Origin: CAWFLT01 sp963816795
Lineage (GTDB): Bacteria; Acidobacteriota; Vicinamibacteria; Vicinamibacterales; SCN-69-37
Direction: 5' to 3'
DNA length: 64,000 nt
Assembly (NCBI GenBank): GCA_963816795.1
Contig: CAWFLT010000003.1
Span: forward strand, 277,561 to 341,560
Positions 47,237-57,200 of the stretch are shown one piece after another. A program made the translations under genes and the position numbers. The stretch's first letter is position 1; each line of letters opens with the position of its first letter. The notes under the pieces were generated by a model, which saw only the letters and a list, made by a program, of their open reading frames with translations, was not told where the DNA came from and did no database searches.

Positions 47237-48033
47237 TCAAGAGTGCGCGTCCACGAACGCGATCACCGCCGCACGGTAGGCCTCAACGTCGCACTGGTCG
47301 ATGCCGTCGAAGCGCGCGCCCTGGGTCATGTGCTGAGCGACACTGCTGATGATGTCTCCGCGCTTGAGCCCGCGACCGCCTTCGAAGTCGATGCTATCGA
47401 GGTACTCATTCGCGACGGCAGGGGCCGCCTTGCACTCCGCGGGCCAGGACCGGGGCACAGCCGGTCACCGTCACGGACAACGCACTGCCGGTGTAGTTCC
47501 AGTTCGGGCTGAATGGATCGGTCGAATACGGCGAATTCGAGGCCTGCGCCGTAGTGAACGGGTACGTGCCGCACTCGGTCGACGTGACGTTGATGTCGAA
47601 CGTGACGCTGATCCGTCCTGCGGCGCCGTCCAGCTTGTGGTTTCCGCCGACAGCGCCTACCCGGACCGTCTGGCCCGAAACTCCGCTCGTCCAGTTCGGG
47701 TTGCTGATATTGCTCACCGACTGGATGGTGAAAGCACTCGGCACGTAGATTTCAACCGAACCGAGCTGCTGGCTTTGTCCCGACGTTGCGTCTCTTGTGA
47801 CGGTCACATGCAGGGTTGCGGCGCCCACCGGGACCGATGTCGGCGTGATCGTCACGCTGAAGTTCCTGGTGTTCTGGCCAGCCATTCGCGGCAAGGCTCG
47901 ACGGGCTCACACTGCTCGGACTCGTCGCGGTGCCGACGCCATCACTACACGCGGCAGCCGCTACCGCCAACCCGAGACTGACCGCTACTGCGAGGCGCGA
48001 ACGCCTCGTCATCTGTACACTCTTGTTCGTCAT
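47237..48033 (-). CDS. Secreted lipoprotein with beta-sandwich domain, two frameshifts
   Basis: One-base gains near 47875 and 47450 are removed to give about 265 residues. The signal peptide ends in a lipobox (AAAAC near residue 29). A Ser/Thr-rich linker follows, then an Ig/DUF11-like beta domain (NTRNFSVTITPTSVPVG, WTSGVSGQTVRVG). The C-terminus is helical and hydrophilic (SIDFEGGRGLKRGDIISS, CDVEAYRAAVIAFVDAHS). No function is recognised. The start ATG 48033 follows CAGGAG. It faces the old-yellow-enzyme gene across the terminator. Confidence 0.7.
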
Positions 48034-48261
48034 CGAAAAAACTCCTGCTGATTTTGAGAACAGCCGGCGCGCAATTCACGGCGCCTTAACGGCCAGCGTG
48101 TAGTGCAAGATTCGTGACCAACGAATCGGGACGTATCTAAAGGAGTTAGCGCCAGTTGGGTGAGGCTGTTCTGGCCAGGGCCAGATTGACGGCAGGGGAT
48201 GTCTTGTCAGGGCCAGACGGCGCGATGCTCCATCACCTCTTCGGTCTGACGGTGGAGCACG

Positions 48262-50728
48262 TCACATCTGCCGCAGCGCCTCGGTCGGTTGAACACGCAG
48301 CGCTCGGCGCGCCGGTGCGGCGCACGCCAGCACGCCCACGGCCGCCATGATGACGGACGTGATCACCGACGAGACGAGGAGATCCGCGGTCAGGCTGTCG
48401 GCGCGCCACGCGAGGAGCAGGATGAGGCTGTTGCCGGCGATGATGCCGCCGCCGAGCTGACGACCGGCACGGGCGAACACGGTACGCAGCACGCGCCGGG
48501 GGTTGGCGCCGAGTGCGATACGGATGCCGATCTCGCGGGTGCGACGCGCCACGGCGACGGCCATGAGCGCGTACAGACCGGCCGCGGAGAAGACCACCGC
48601 CACGAGCAGAATGCTGCCGATGACGACGCCGCCGATGCCGCCCGGCGCCTGCTGCTGTGCGACGGTCTCCTGGAGTGTGGCGATGTCCCGGAGCTGCAGC
48701 CCCGCATCGACCTGCCGCGCAAGGGCGGCGACGCGGGGCGCAAGCGGCGCTGCGTCCCCCGCGACGCGCACAGCGACCACGACAGGATCGAGCTCCGCCG
48801 TCGAGCCCGCGCGATAGATGTACGCCGCCCCATTCCAATCGGCCGGGACCGTCCACAGATCGGTGACCACGCCGACGATCTCGTGCCAGGGCCCCGGCTC
48901 GCCCCAACCGCCGTCGCTGCGCCGCTGGAGCATGCGGATCCGGACCCCCACGGGATTCCTGCCCACCACGCGCATGAACGCCTCGTTGACGACGACCGGC
49001 CGGTTCGGCGCCCCGGCGTCAGCGGCATGCAAGGCGCGGCCGGCCAGGACCCGCCCGTCGAACGCGTCGTGATAGCCGGCACCGACAGCCGCCATCGCGA
49101 ATCCGCCCTCGTAATTGCCCTGCAGGCGAGCCGGAGGTGCACCGTCCTGCTCCATTTCCACCGGCACCCACTCCGGCGACATCGTCGGCAGGCGATCGCC
49201 GTGCGCCACGTGCGTCACACCAGGCTCCTCACGCAACCGGCCCGCGAGTGCTTCGTATGCCAGCGCGCGACGCGCGCCGATCTGCGCGTCGTCAGGCACA
49301 CCGCGCTCGCCGGCCAGCGCCTCGGTGTCCATCCTGAGGCGGAAGGTGAGGTAACGCTCCGTCGGAAACGCTGTCCACTTCGGCTTGTTCTGAACGGAGG
49401 TGGTGTAGATTCCCACCGCGGCCGGCACGAACAGCAGCGTGCACGCCACCTGCGCGCCGACGATGAACGACCAGATGCCGCCGAACTTCATCGTCCCGCC
49501 GGTGCTCGTGATCCCCTGCAGTCCCCGCAGGACGGACCCGCCCGTGGCCTTCAGTGCCGGCAGCAGGCCGATCAGTGCCGCGGCGACGAGCGCGAGCAGC
49601 AGCGCATACGCAATGGTGGCAGGCTCGAGCTGTCAGATCCACCCAGAACGGCAGGCCGTCCCCAATGATCTGACTCGCCCGGGCCCAGGCATAGCGCACG
49701 GTCGTCTGGGCCACGACGAGCCCGAGCACGGCAGCGGCGAGGGCCAGCACGAGCCCTTCGGTGACGATCTGCGCGATCACGCGGGCACGGCTCGCCCCCA
49801 GCGCGTGACGGACGACCATCTCCGATTCGCGCATCGCCGTGCGCGCGAAGATCAACGTCGCGACGTTCGCCGAGATCGCCCCCAGCAGCAACAGGACGAC
49901 GGCGTGGATCGCCAGATCTTCGAACCGCAGCGGATCACCCGGCGTGCGCCCGGCGAAGGCGCGAACGCGCGTCCGCAGCTGCGCGTGGGTGGCCGGCTGG
50001 TCGGCGGCAAAGCGGGCCGAGACGACGTCAAGCTCCGACGCGGCGTCCTGCCAGCTCGCTCCGTCGGCGAGACGGCCGAACACCTGCACGGCCGGCCCTT
50101 CGCGCGGCGCCACGTCCTGGACCGGCAATGGCACCCACACCTGCTGATTGCGCGGGAAGCCGAAGCGCGGCGGCATCACGCCCACCACGGTGCGAGCCGT
50201 GCGGCCCACCGTCACGACACGGCCGATGATCGCCGGGTCGTGCAGGAACTGTCTCTGCCAGACGTCGTAGCCCAGGACCACGACGGGCTCGGCATCCTGC
50301 AGTTCGTCCGTCGGCTGCAGCGGCCTGCCGAGCAACGGCGGCACGCGGGTGAGCGGAAACGCCGACGCCGTGATCTCCGCCACGCGCAGGGATTCGACAC
50401 GGCCTTCGCCGGTGAGCACGTTGCGCTCGCTCACGCGGGCGGCGCCGAGCTCCACCACCGTCTTCAGCGACCGCCGCCAGATCGCGAAATCGTGGAGCAC
50501 CCTCGGCTCCACGCGTGACGCCGCCGTGTCCTGCGTCTCGAGGCGCACGACTCGGCCGCCTTCATCGAACGGCAGCCGTTTGTACAGCAGTTCGTCGGCG
50601 ACTTCGATGCCGACCGCCCCAATCGCGATGGCACCCGCCAGCGAGAGGCCCCCGATGATCGTGAGCGCGGGATATTTCAGCAGCAGACGCGCGCCCAGCT
50701 TCCAGTCGAGCCACGAGATCGCCGTCAT
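48262..50728 (-). CDS. ADOP-family FtsX/MacB-type ABC permease, one frameshift
   Basis: A one-base gain near 49635 is corrected to give about 822 residues. Two FtsX units are present: an N-terminal helix (ALTIIGGLSLAGAIAIGAV), a periplasmic MacB-type domain (LLGRPLQPTDELQDAEPVVV, GVMPPRFGFPRNQQVWVPL), then three helices, repeated in the second half (ALMAVAVARRTREIGIRIAL is the conserved cytosolic loop). This is the acidobacterial duplicated orphan permease family, usually without its own ATPase. The family's substrate is not known. The 328 bases upstream (50729-51056) hold no convincing gene. Confidence 0.87.
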
Positions 50729-51056
50729 CGGGCCTCACCCCGCAGGCGCCCCTGAGCCTGCTGTTCGCAAACCAAGCCGGCAGTCATACGCTTCGCTCCT
50801 CCAGTCCGCAGATGTCGGTGCATCGGGCCATGCTCATCGAGCCGGCGGATGTAAGCATCCCCCCGCGGACCAGCCGGTGTCTTCACGTGAACGTGAGCAT
50901 TATGTGAGATTCCGGTGAGCAGGCCAGGTGATGTGCCACTGGCTAGTGGCTTTGCGGCGGGCACGCGAGGTGATCGACGCGAAAATGCCGGTTCGTCCAC
51001 CCTTGGCGACTTATCGCGGGTAGTCGGGACCTCGATTTGTCTTTCGAGTCGAGAGG
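50729..51056. other. Gene-free gap upstream of the ADOP permease
   Basis: Between the permease start and the kinase 3' end I see only a weak 111-codon open frame with odd composition and a 20-codon frame whose TGA overlaps the permease ATG. Neither has a credible ribosome site or family match. The gap probably holds the permease promoter. Confidence 0.5.
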
Positions 51057-53776
51057 TCACCTCGTCGGCAGGAGACGCTTCAGATCTTCAAACCAGTTTT
51101 GCACCAGGATGAGGCCTGGCGCCGTGCCGCTTGCGGTTTTTTCCTCGGCGCGGACAATGACGATGAACCGTCCATCCGGGGCAAGATCGTACGTCCGAGA
51201 CCCAACGGCCGGCGCGATCATGGCAGCTTCGAACAACACCTGCGGACGCCCGGCGACCAGCGTCGTCCCGGACTGTACCGGGACCACAAACATCTGACGA
51301 CCGTCCAGGCCGCCGAAGAAGAGTTCCCGACCGTCACGCGACCAGAGCGGCCGCACACCACCATCCGTCGAAATTGGCTGCTTACTTCCCAGCTCCGGAT
51401 ACCGCTCGACATAGATTTCTTCCCGGCCGCTAACGTTCGACTGGTAGGCCATCCAGAGTCTGTTTGGAGAAAGGGCTGAGAACTGGTTGCAGAAATCGCT
51501 TTTCACCAGCACTCTTACGTCCGACGAGCGCTCGATGGGAGTCTCCCCGATGGCGCATTGATTGATTGGCGAAGCTGGCGATACTTCCGTAAACAGAACA
51601 TGACTGCCGTCGGGCGACCAGCCATCGGCATGGAGATCAATGAGATTCTTGGCGCGCGAGAGCAGTCGCTCGTCGGCGCCGGTGCCGTCCGCCTGTCGCG
51701 AGAACAGCTCCAGGTAGCCGGCTCGCCTAGACGTAAAGACGATGCGTTGCCCGTCGGACGTCCAGAGCGGACTGCGGTCCTCGGCTGGGTCGGTGGTCAG
51801 CCGGCTCAGCGTGGCGCGCACGAACTCATACGTCGACACGTCTGTACGCGTGGCGAGGGCGAGCCGCGCGCCATTGGGCGACACCCGGACGTCGCGGTAT
51901 AGGTCCGGCGGGACGCCGGGTAACGGCGAGACACGTCCACGGCGATCCACTGAGGCGATGGTGTTCCGGCTGAAGGGACGTGCCAGGCCCGCGACATAGA
52001 CGAGTGAGCCGTTGGCGGCCACCGCGAAATTGGCGGCGCCCAATGGCGTCGTCCAAACGCCCTCGAGCACCGGCGCAGGCGTGCCGGTCGGCTCCAGCCG
52101 TTCGAGGTCGAACGGCACGGCGCGCAGGGTCCCGGCGACGCCGTAGACCAGATGTCCCGTCGGCACGTAGTGAGCGTGACTCCCGCGCAGGAACGAGCAC
52201 CTTCGACGCGCCGGTCTTCAGATCCAGCACCGCGACCCGCGCGTTGTCGGGGCCCCCGATCGCCGGATAGATCGTGAAGAGGACCGCGCCGCCTCCAGGC
52301 AGGAACTCGGGCCAGAGGTGATCTCTGTCGCCGCGCTCGCTATCGGGCTTCGTGAGCACAGCGGGCTCGCCTCCTGCAGCCGACACGCGCTGCAGGCCTG
52401 TCACTGTCGCGTCGGTCGCGAAGACAATGGTCCCGTCCGGTCCCCAAGTGGCGCCACGCAAAACGCCGTCCACGGGAGCAATCGTGCCAGGTGGCCCGCC
52501 CGTGATCGCCACTTTCTTGAGTCTCTGTCCGTCGGCAAACCCGATCCACTGTCCGTCGGGAGAGATGAACGGATTCGTGGGCGTGCCGAGACCGCCGAGC
52601 ACGTCGGGCTCGATCTGATTGAGCACCCGTACGAGCAGTTGGTTGGTGCCGCGATACACGATGCGGGAGCCGTCAGGCGTGATAGCGACATCACGGACGC
52701 CACCCATCGTTACCAGTGCGGTCGACTCCGTCGTTGCGATTGTCGTACGGACGACGGCCGGCGACGCGGTCCTCATGCTCCACCACACCGCTCCGCCGAC
52801 GATGGCACCGCCGACGATCAGCGCGCCCGTCGCTGGAACCACGCGGCGCCAACGCGACACCTCTCCGCGTACGTAGGGTCCGACTTCAGCCGGACCTTCG
52901 ACCGCCCCCCGGAGACCTGCCGCTTCGTCGAGCACGAAGAGCGCGGTCGAGATGTCGGCAACACGCGTCCGCCGGTCCTTGTCCAGGCAGCGCCGGAGCA
53001 GCGCCCGAATCGCCGCCGGTACCTCCGCGGGCAGCGCCTGCCAGTCGGGATCGATCTTCAGCACGTTGGCGAGTGTGTCCGAGATGTCCTCACCCTCGAA
53101 CGCACGCCTGCCGCTGAGCATCTCGTACAGGACCACGCCGAACGCCCAGATGTCGGCGCGCTTGTCCACGGGCTTGCCCCGCGCCTGCTCGGGCGACATG
53201 TACGCCGCGGTGCCGAGAATCACCCCGATCTCGGTCATGGCGGGCGACAGTGATGGTCGGGGAATTGGCGAGGTCGCCCGCCGTGATGCCCACAGGGTCG
53301 AGCGCCTTCGCGAGACCGAAGTCCAGCACCTTTACCGTTCCGTCTTCGCGCACCTTGATGTTCGCGGGTTTCAGGTCGCGATGAATGATGCTCGGCTCGT
53401 GCGCCGCTTCGAGGGCCTCGGCGACTTGCCGGACAATGGCCAGCGCCTCGTCAAGCGGCAGCGGGCCCCGGGCGAGGCGATCTGCCAGCGTCGGCCCCTC
53501 GACCAGCTCCATGATGAGGGCCACCGTGCCGTCGCTCTTCTCCAGACCGTAAATGGCCGCGATGTTCGGATGATTGAGCCGGGCGAGCACTTCGGCTTCG
53601 CGCTGGAAGCGCGCCAACCGCTCGTCATCGGTCGCCACGGCCTCGGGCAACACCTTGATGGCCACGGCGCGCTTGAGGTTGGTGTCGGTCGCGCGGTAGA
53701 CCTCGCCCATGCCGCCGGCACCGATTTGGCCGGTGATTTCATAAGGGCCGAGTCGAGTGCCAGGCGATAACGACAC
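51057..53776 (-). CDS. Ser/Thr protein kinase fused to TolB-like propeller, two frameshifts
   Basis: One-base gains near 53255 and 52180 are corrected to give about 906 residues. The cytosolic PknB-type kinase domain starts at GTG 53776: glycine loop G19-x-G21-x-x-G24, catalytic K41, HRDLKPAN at 132-139 and DFG at 152-154, then SPEQARGKP and DIWAFGVVLYEM. One transmembrane helix (ALIVGGAIVGGAVWW) follows. About 580 extracytoplasmic residues form WD40/TolB-type blades (ITPDGSRIVYRG, ISPDGQWIGFA, LAPDGRFIVIVR). This architecture is common in Acidobacteriota and suggests that an envelope signal controls protein phosphorylation. Confidence 0.88.
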
Positions 53777-53914
53777 GGGAACCGGCTCGAATTATACGGG
53801 GATGCCGCGGAGCGGCGGGATTACTAGCGATCAACGCCGCAGTGGCGAGCGTGAGAAGGCCGACTCGGCTCGTCAGCTCCTTTGCCGCAGTCTGCAGGGC
53901 CCGTTGGAGAGCGT

Positions 53915-55081
53915 TTACCGTACGTTGCCCCTGCGCAAGGTGTCGAGCGAATAGAAGGTATCGCGCCATCGAACGCCGCCCTGCCGAAGCGTGACGACGG
54001 CCGAGTTCACGACCGCAAAAAACAGGACCGGGTACAACAGCGGTGTCATGGCCGCACTCGCAGGAGACCATCCCAATCGCCGCGCGAAGACAGCGGCTGG
54101 AAGAGCCAACGACATCGGCGCGAGCCCTGCGGTGATTCCGGCGGCAGTTCTCGTCCACAGGCCGAGGAGGCAGGTGGCCAGTATCAGCGTGACCAGCACT
54201 GCGCCCGCCACGACCGGCGCCACCCTGAAGTCGACTGCAGCGAAGTAGTTCTTCTCCATGATCCTCATCATGCCCGGCACGGTGGTGCCCCAATGGCACT
54301 CCACGTCGGCCCCACCGAGGAATGCACGCGTTCGCCTTCCGGCGCGGTGCAACAGCAGGCCCAGCTTGATGTCGTCCACAATCGTCAAACGCAGTGCCTC
54401 GTAGCCACCACAGGCGCGGTAGGCGGAACCGCGCACGAGGTTGAAGGCGCCAATGCCGAGGTGTGCGCCGGGCCGGTCGCGGTTCACACCCGACATCCAG
54501 TTCGCGAGACTTCCCAAGAACGCCAGATGCCACGCCTGGGCGCCGATTGTTTCCGCGGCGACGCCTGGCGTCAGCGTGATGTGATCGGCAGCATCTCGAG
54601 CGGCGACGCGCAACGCACGCGCAATTACGTCCGGCTTCAGCCAGCAGTCGGCATCGGTGAACAGCAGCCAGTCGCCCGTGGCGAGGCTGGCGCCCACGTG
54701 ACATGCGTGGGACTTGCCTAGCCAGCCGTCCGGCAGGTGCTCGACGCGTGTCGCCCGCACGCGCGCCTCTTCGGATGCGAGTCGCCTCAGGATGTCACCC
54801 GTCGCGTCCGTGGATCGATCGTCGACGACGATCACCTCGAGTGCGACATGCCGCTGGGCGAGCAGATGGCGAACCGTCGCTTCGAGGCGTGCTTCCTCAT
54901 CGCGCGCCGCGATGATCACGGAGCACCAGACGGCGCTGGTCGGCAAACCGTCCAGTTCTGCCGGGGCGGGGAGCGCCTCGAGCCCAGGCAGCCGCCGCGC
55001 CCAGCGCTGGTGCCGGAGAGTGGCGAGGGTCAAGCCGACGAAGAAGGCGGCCGTGCTGATGAACGCAACGGTTATCCACAT
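53915..55081 (-). CDS. Family 2 glycosyltransferase, membrane-anchored
   Basis: The 388-residue protein has an N-terminal transmembrane helix, a GT-A domain (SVIIAARDEEARLEATV, VVDDRSTDATG, TDADCW as the DxD site) and two or three C-terminal membrane helices (LVTLILATCLLGLW, LLYPVLFFAVVNSAVV). It is similar to HpnB-type hopanoid-associated transferases and to ceramide glucosyltransferase-like proteins; the choice is not resolvable here. The start overlaps the truncated ADOP permease stop by 10 bases. Confidence 0.83.
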   Translation of the reverse strand: MWITVAFISTAAFFVGLTLATLRHQRWARRLPGLEALPAPAELDGLPTSAVWCSVIIAARDEEARLEATVRHLLAQRHVALEVIVVDDRSTDATGDILRRLASEEARVRATRVEHLPDGWLGKSHACHVGASLATGDWLLFTDADCWLKPDVIARALRVAARDAADHITLTPGVAAETIGAQAWHLAFLGSLANWMSGVNRDRPGAHLGIGAFNLVRGSAYRACGGYEALRLTIVDDIKLGLLLHRAGRRTRAFLGGADVECHWGTTVPGMMRIMEKNYFAAVDFRVAPVVAGAVLVTLILATCLLGLWTRTAAGITAGLAPMSLALPAAVFARRLGWSPASAAMTPLLYPVLFFAVVNSAVVTLRQGGVRWRDTFYSLDTLRRGNVR

Positions 55082-56079
55082 GACCTGCCACAGACCGAAA
55101 ATGGGACGCCCGAACGAGCGCGTCCACCGGCGTGTCCACCCCCAGGCTCTGGTGCGCGGGGATGACCGAGTCGGTCATTATCCTGCGCGCGTTCCAGCGT
55201 CGCGCCAGGAACGAGGCGCGCAAAGATGAAGGCGTCGGCGTTGGGTCGAAGCGGCGTCCACAGGCGTTGGTTCACGGGAAACCGGAATCCCTCGGGCATC
55301 ACGCCGACGACGATGTGCGGTGTGCCGCCGATCTGGATGCGTTGTCCGAGGACGGCGGGGTCGGATGAAAAGCTTGATTGCCAGAGGCCATGGCCGATCA
55401 CGGCGACCGGCTCGGCGCCGTCGCGCTCGTCGTCTTCTCTCAGGGGTCGCCCAAGCAGTGGCTGAACGCGCGCGAGCTGGAAGCCGGAGGCGGTCATCTC
55501 GGCCGCGGGCACCGCACCGATGGCGGCGCGGTGGGTAATCACCGCCGGGTCGTACGTGCGCATCGCGCTAACCTGCTCGACCGATGTCAACGTCTCGCGC
55601 CAGCGTCTGAAGTCCGAAAGCGGCGTCGCGCGGTGAACGCGTTGAGCGGCTCGGTCGAATGGCTGGATCGCCACGACACGAGCGCCCTCCTCCAGCGGCA
55701 GCGTGGTACCGGCGAACGCCTCCCAGATAGTGAACATCGAAGCGCCAAGGCCGATGGTGACCGCCATCGCCAGTCCTCCGACCAGCGTCAGCCCCCACGA
55801 TTTGCGCAGCCTGCGCAGACCGAGCTTGGCGTCCAGCCAGAACGTTTCGAGCCACGGCAGGCCCCGCGCCGCCCGGGCCGCTTCGCGCAGCTGCGCCGCT
55901 CCGCCTAGTTCCAGCCGCGCCTCTCGGCGTGCCTGTTCCGGACTCATGCCGCGGCGGACCTTGTCCTCCTCCGCCATCGCCAGGTGCAGTTCGAGCTCCT
56001 GGTCGAAATCGGCCTCGCTGGCGGCGGGACGAAAGAAGTCGCGGATCCGGGCGACGACGGTATGGAAGAGTGCGCGCAT
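55072..56079 (-). CDS. Truncated ADOP-family permease
   Basis: The 335-residue ORF has the typical N-terminus (DQELELHLAMAEEDKVRRGM, with the helical pre-domain ARREARLELGG), a first helix (SWGLTLVGGLAMAVTIGLGA) and most of the first MacB-type periplasmic domain (LLGRPLREDDERDGAEPVAV, GVMPEGFRFPVNQRLWTPL). It stops shortly after FARLVPGATLERAQ, where a full-length protein would continue for about 500 residues with seven helices. The last 30 residues have no family similarity and read into the glycosyltransferase start. This looks like a deletion remnant. It lies 3 bases downstream of the PadR stop. Confidence 0.82.
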   Translation of the reverse strand: MRALFHTVVARIRDFFRPAASEADFDQELELHLAMAEEDKVRRGMSPEQARREARLELGGAAQLREAARAARGLPWLETFWLDAKLGLRRLRKSWGLTLVGGLAMAVTIGLGASMFTIWEAFAGTTLPLEEGARVVAIQPFDRAAQRVHRATPLSDFRRWRETLTSVEQVSAMRTYDPAVITHRAAIGAVPAAEMTASGFQLARVQPLLGRPLREDDERDGAEPVAVIGHGLWQSSFSSDPAVLGQRIQIGGTPHIVVGVMPEGFRFPVNQRLWTPLRPNADAFIFARLVPGATLERAQDNDRLGHPRAPEPGGGHAGGRARSGVPFSVCGRSCG

Positions 56080-56082
56080 GGG

Positions 56083-56574
56083 TCAGGCCTCCACCTTCGC
56101 TAAAGCTACGGTGGACAGGTCCACCTTCGGCGAAGCTTCGGTGGACGGGCCCGCCTTCGGCGAAGCTTCGGTGGACAGGTCCACGTTCGGCGAAGCTCCG
56201 ATGGACGGGCCCGCCTTCGGCGAGGCTTGGGCGGGCAGGCCACGCGGCTGCAAAACACGTTCGATGACGCCGGAGATGCGTTCCCAGTTCTCGGTCTCGG
56301 CCTGGAGCTGGGCTCCTCCGGCCTTGGTCAGCGCGTAGAACCTGGCTTTACGGTTGTTCTCGGATGTCCCCCACCTGGCGGTGATCCAGCGCTTCTGCAG
56401 GAGCCGGACCAGGCACAGATAAATCGTCCCCTGATTGACGATGACCGCCTGCGCGCCGACCTGCTCGATCCGGCGGGCGATGCCGTAGCCGTGCAGCGGG
56501 CCCATCTGCTCCAGCGTCTTGAGGACCATGAGATCGAGCGTGCCCTGGAGGATGGCCGACCGAGGTTCCACCAT
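56083..56574 (-). CDS. PadR-family transcriptional regulator with repeat-encoded tail
   Basis: The 163-residue protein has a PadR winged helix: QGTLDLMVLKTLEQMGPLHG, GYGIARRIE, NQGTIYLCLVRLLQKRWI (usually YPALHRLE; here IYLCLVRLL) and RKARFYALTKAGGAQL. The domain ends about residue 112. The following 50 residues (repeats of SPKAGPSTEA and NVDLSTEA) are the translation of a 30-base tandem repeat. PadR genes just upstream of ADOP permeases are a standard acidobacterial arrangement; this one most likely represses its own operon. ATG 56574 follows AGGAGAGG. Confidence 0.87.
   Translation of the reverse strand: MVEPRSAILQGTLDLMVLKTLEQMGPLHGYGIARRIEQVGAQAVIVNQGTIYLCLVRLLQKRWITARWGTSENNRKARFYALTKAGGAQLQAETENWERISGVIERVLQPRGLPAQASPKAGPSIGASPNVDLSTEASPKAGPSTEASPKVDLSTVALAKVEA
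56091..56242 (-). repeat. 30-base tandem hairpin repeats inside the padR 3' end
   Basis: Five contiguous 30-base units on the plus strand read CCACCTTCGGCGAAGCTTCG-GTGGAC with small changes. Every unit is itself a palindrome around TTCGGCGAAGCTTCGG. Because 30 is a multiple of three, the units are translated as a Ser/Pro/Ala-rich tail. No unique spacers separate them. Confidence 0.9.
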
Positions 56575-56716
56575 GCGTCCTCTCCTGTGGGATGACTAGA
56601 TGAGTATAGGGGGGCTCATGTGGGATGTCAAGAGGAGACGACCGCCACCGCCGCAGCGTGTGTGAGCCCAATCGGTCGGCGTTTGCGCATCAGCAAGAGG
56701 AGGGAAGAGGACTGAC

Positions 56717-57043
56717 ATGGATCAACAGACGGTCGTAGGAAAGACGCGGGCGCTGCCGGGACGGGCGTCGCTATTCCGGGGCAAGATCCGGATGCCGGTC
56801 AGCCTGACGCTGACGCCCGACCATCACGCAAAGGTGAGGCGGAACATGCAGCGGCTCGGGCTGTCGCGGTCGGACTTCATCGGCCTGCTCATTGAGAAGC
56901 ACGCGGACACGGTAAGAATTCTGATGGATGCGACGGCGACGAGATCGGATTCCGGTACCGCGACGATTGCGAACGACGAACATGTGCTGACAGCGGAGGG
57001 ACTCACTCCTCTTGCCGAACCGATGGTCCCGGCGCGATCCTGA
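56717..57043 (+). CDS. Small protein with ribbon-helix-helix-like segment
   Basis: The 108-residue protein is divergent from padR. Residues about 27-70 (PVSLTLTPDHHAKVRRNMQR, LSRSDFIGLLIEKHA) have the strand-helix-helix spacing of a ribbon-helix-helix DNA-binding protein. The N-terminus is basic and the C-terminus is Thr/Ala-rich. An AGGAGGGAAGAGG ribosome site precedes ATG 56717. It may control the large unknown gene 157 bases downstream; that is inference. Confidence 0.6.
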   Translation: MDQQTVVGKTRALPGRASLFRGKIRMPVSLTLTPDHHAKVRRNMQRLGLSRSDFIGLLIEKHADTVRILMDATATRSDSGTATIANDEHVLTAEGLTPLAEPMVPARS

Positions 57044-57200
57044 TCGATGGTACAGTGAGCCCAATCCCAGCTCATGCCTGCGCCAGGACCCGACACTCGC
57101 GGCGTGGCCAAGTTCGGCCCCCTGCTCCTCGTACTCCTAACCAGCCCGTGACATCACCGGCCGTCAGAGCAGTGGCCGCACATCCTGCCCGGGAGGCGTC

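Noticed and set aside
48156..48350. 64-codon plus-strand frame near the 3' end of the ADOP permease
   Set aside because: It overlaps the well-supported permease antisense and has no start signal or similarity.
50725..51060. 111-codon minus-strand frame upstream of the ADOP permease, and a 20-codon frame whose TGA overlaps the permease ATG
   Set aside because: No ribosome site, no family similarity and odd composition. Translational coupling is possible but not supported.
56091..56242. Possible CRISPR array or intergenic element
   Set aside because: The 30-base units have no spacers and are in frame with padR, so they were treated as translated tandem repeats.
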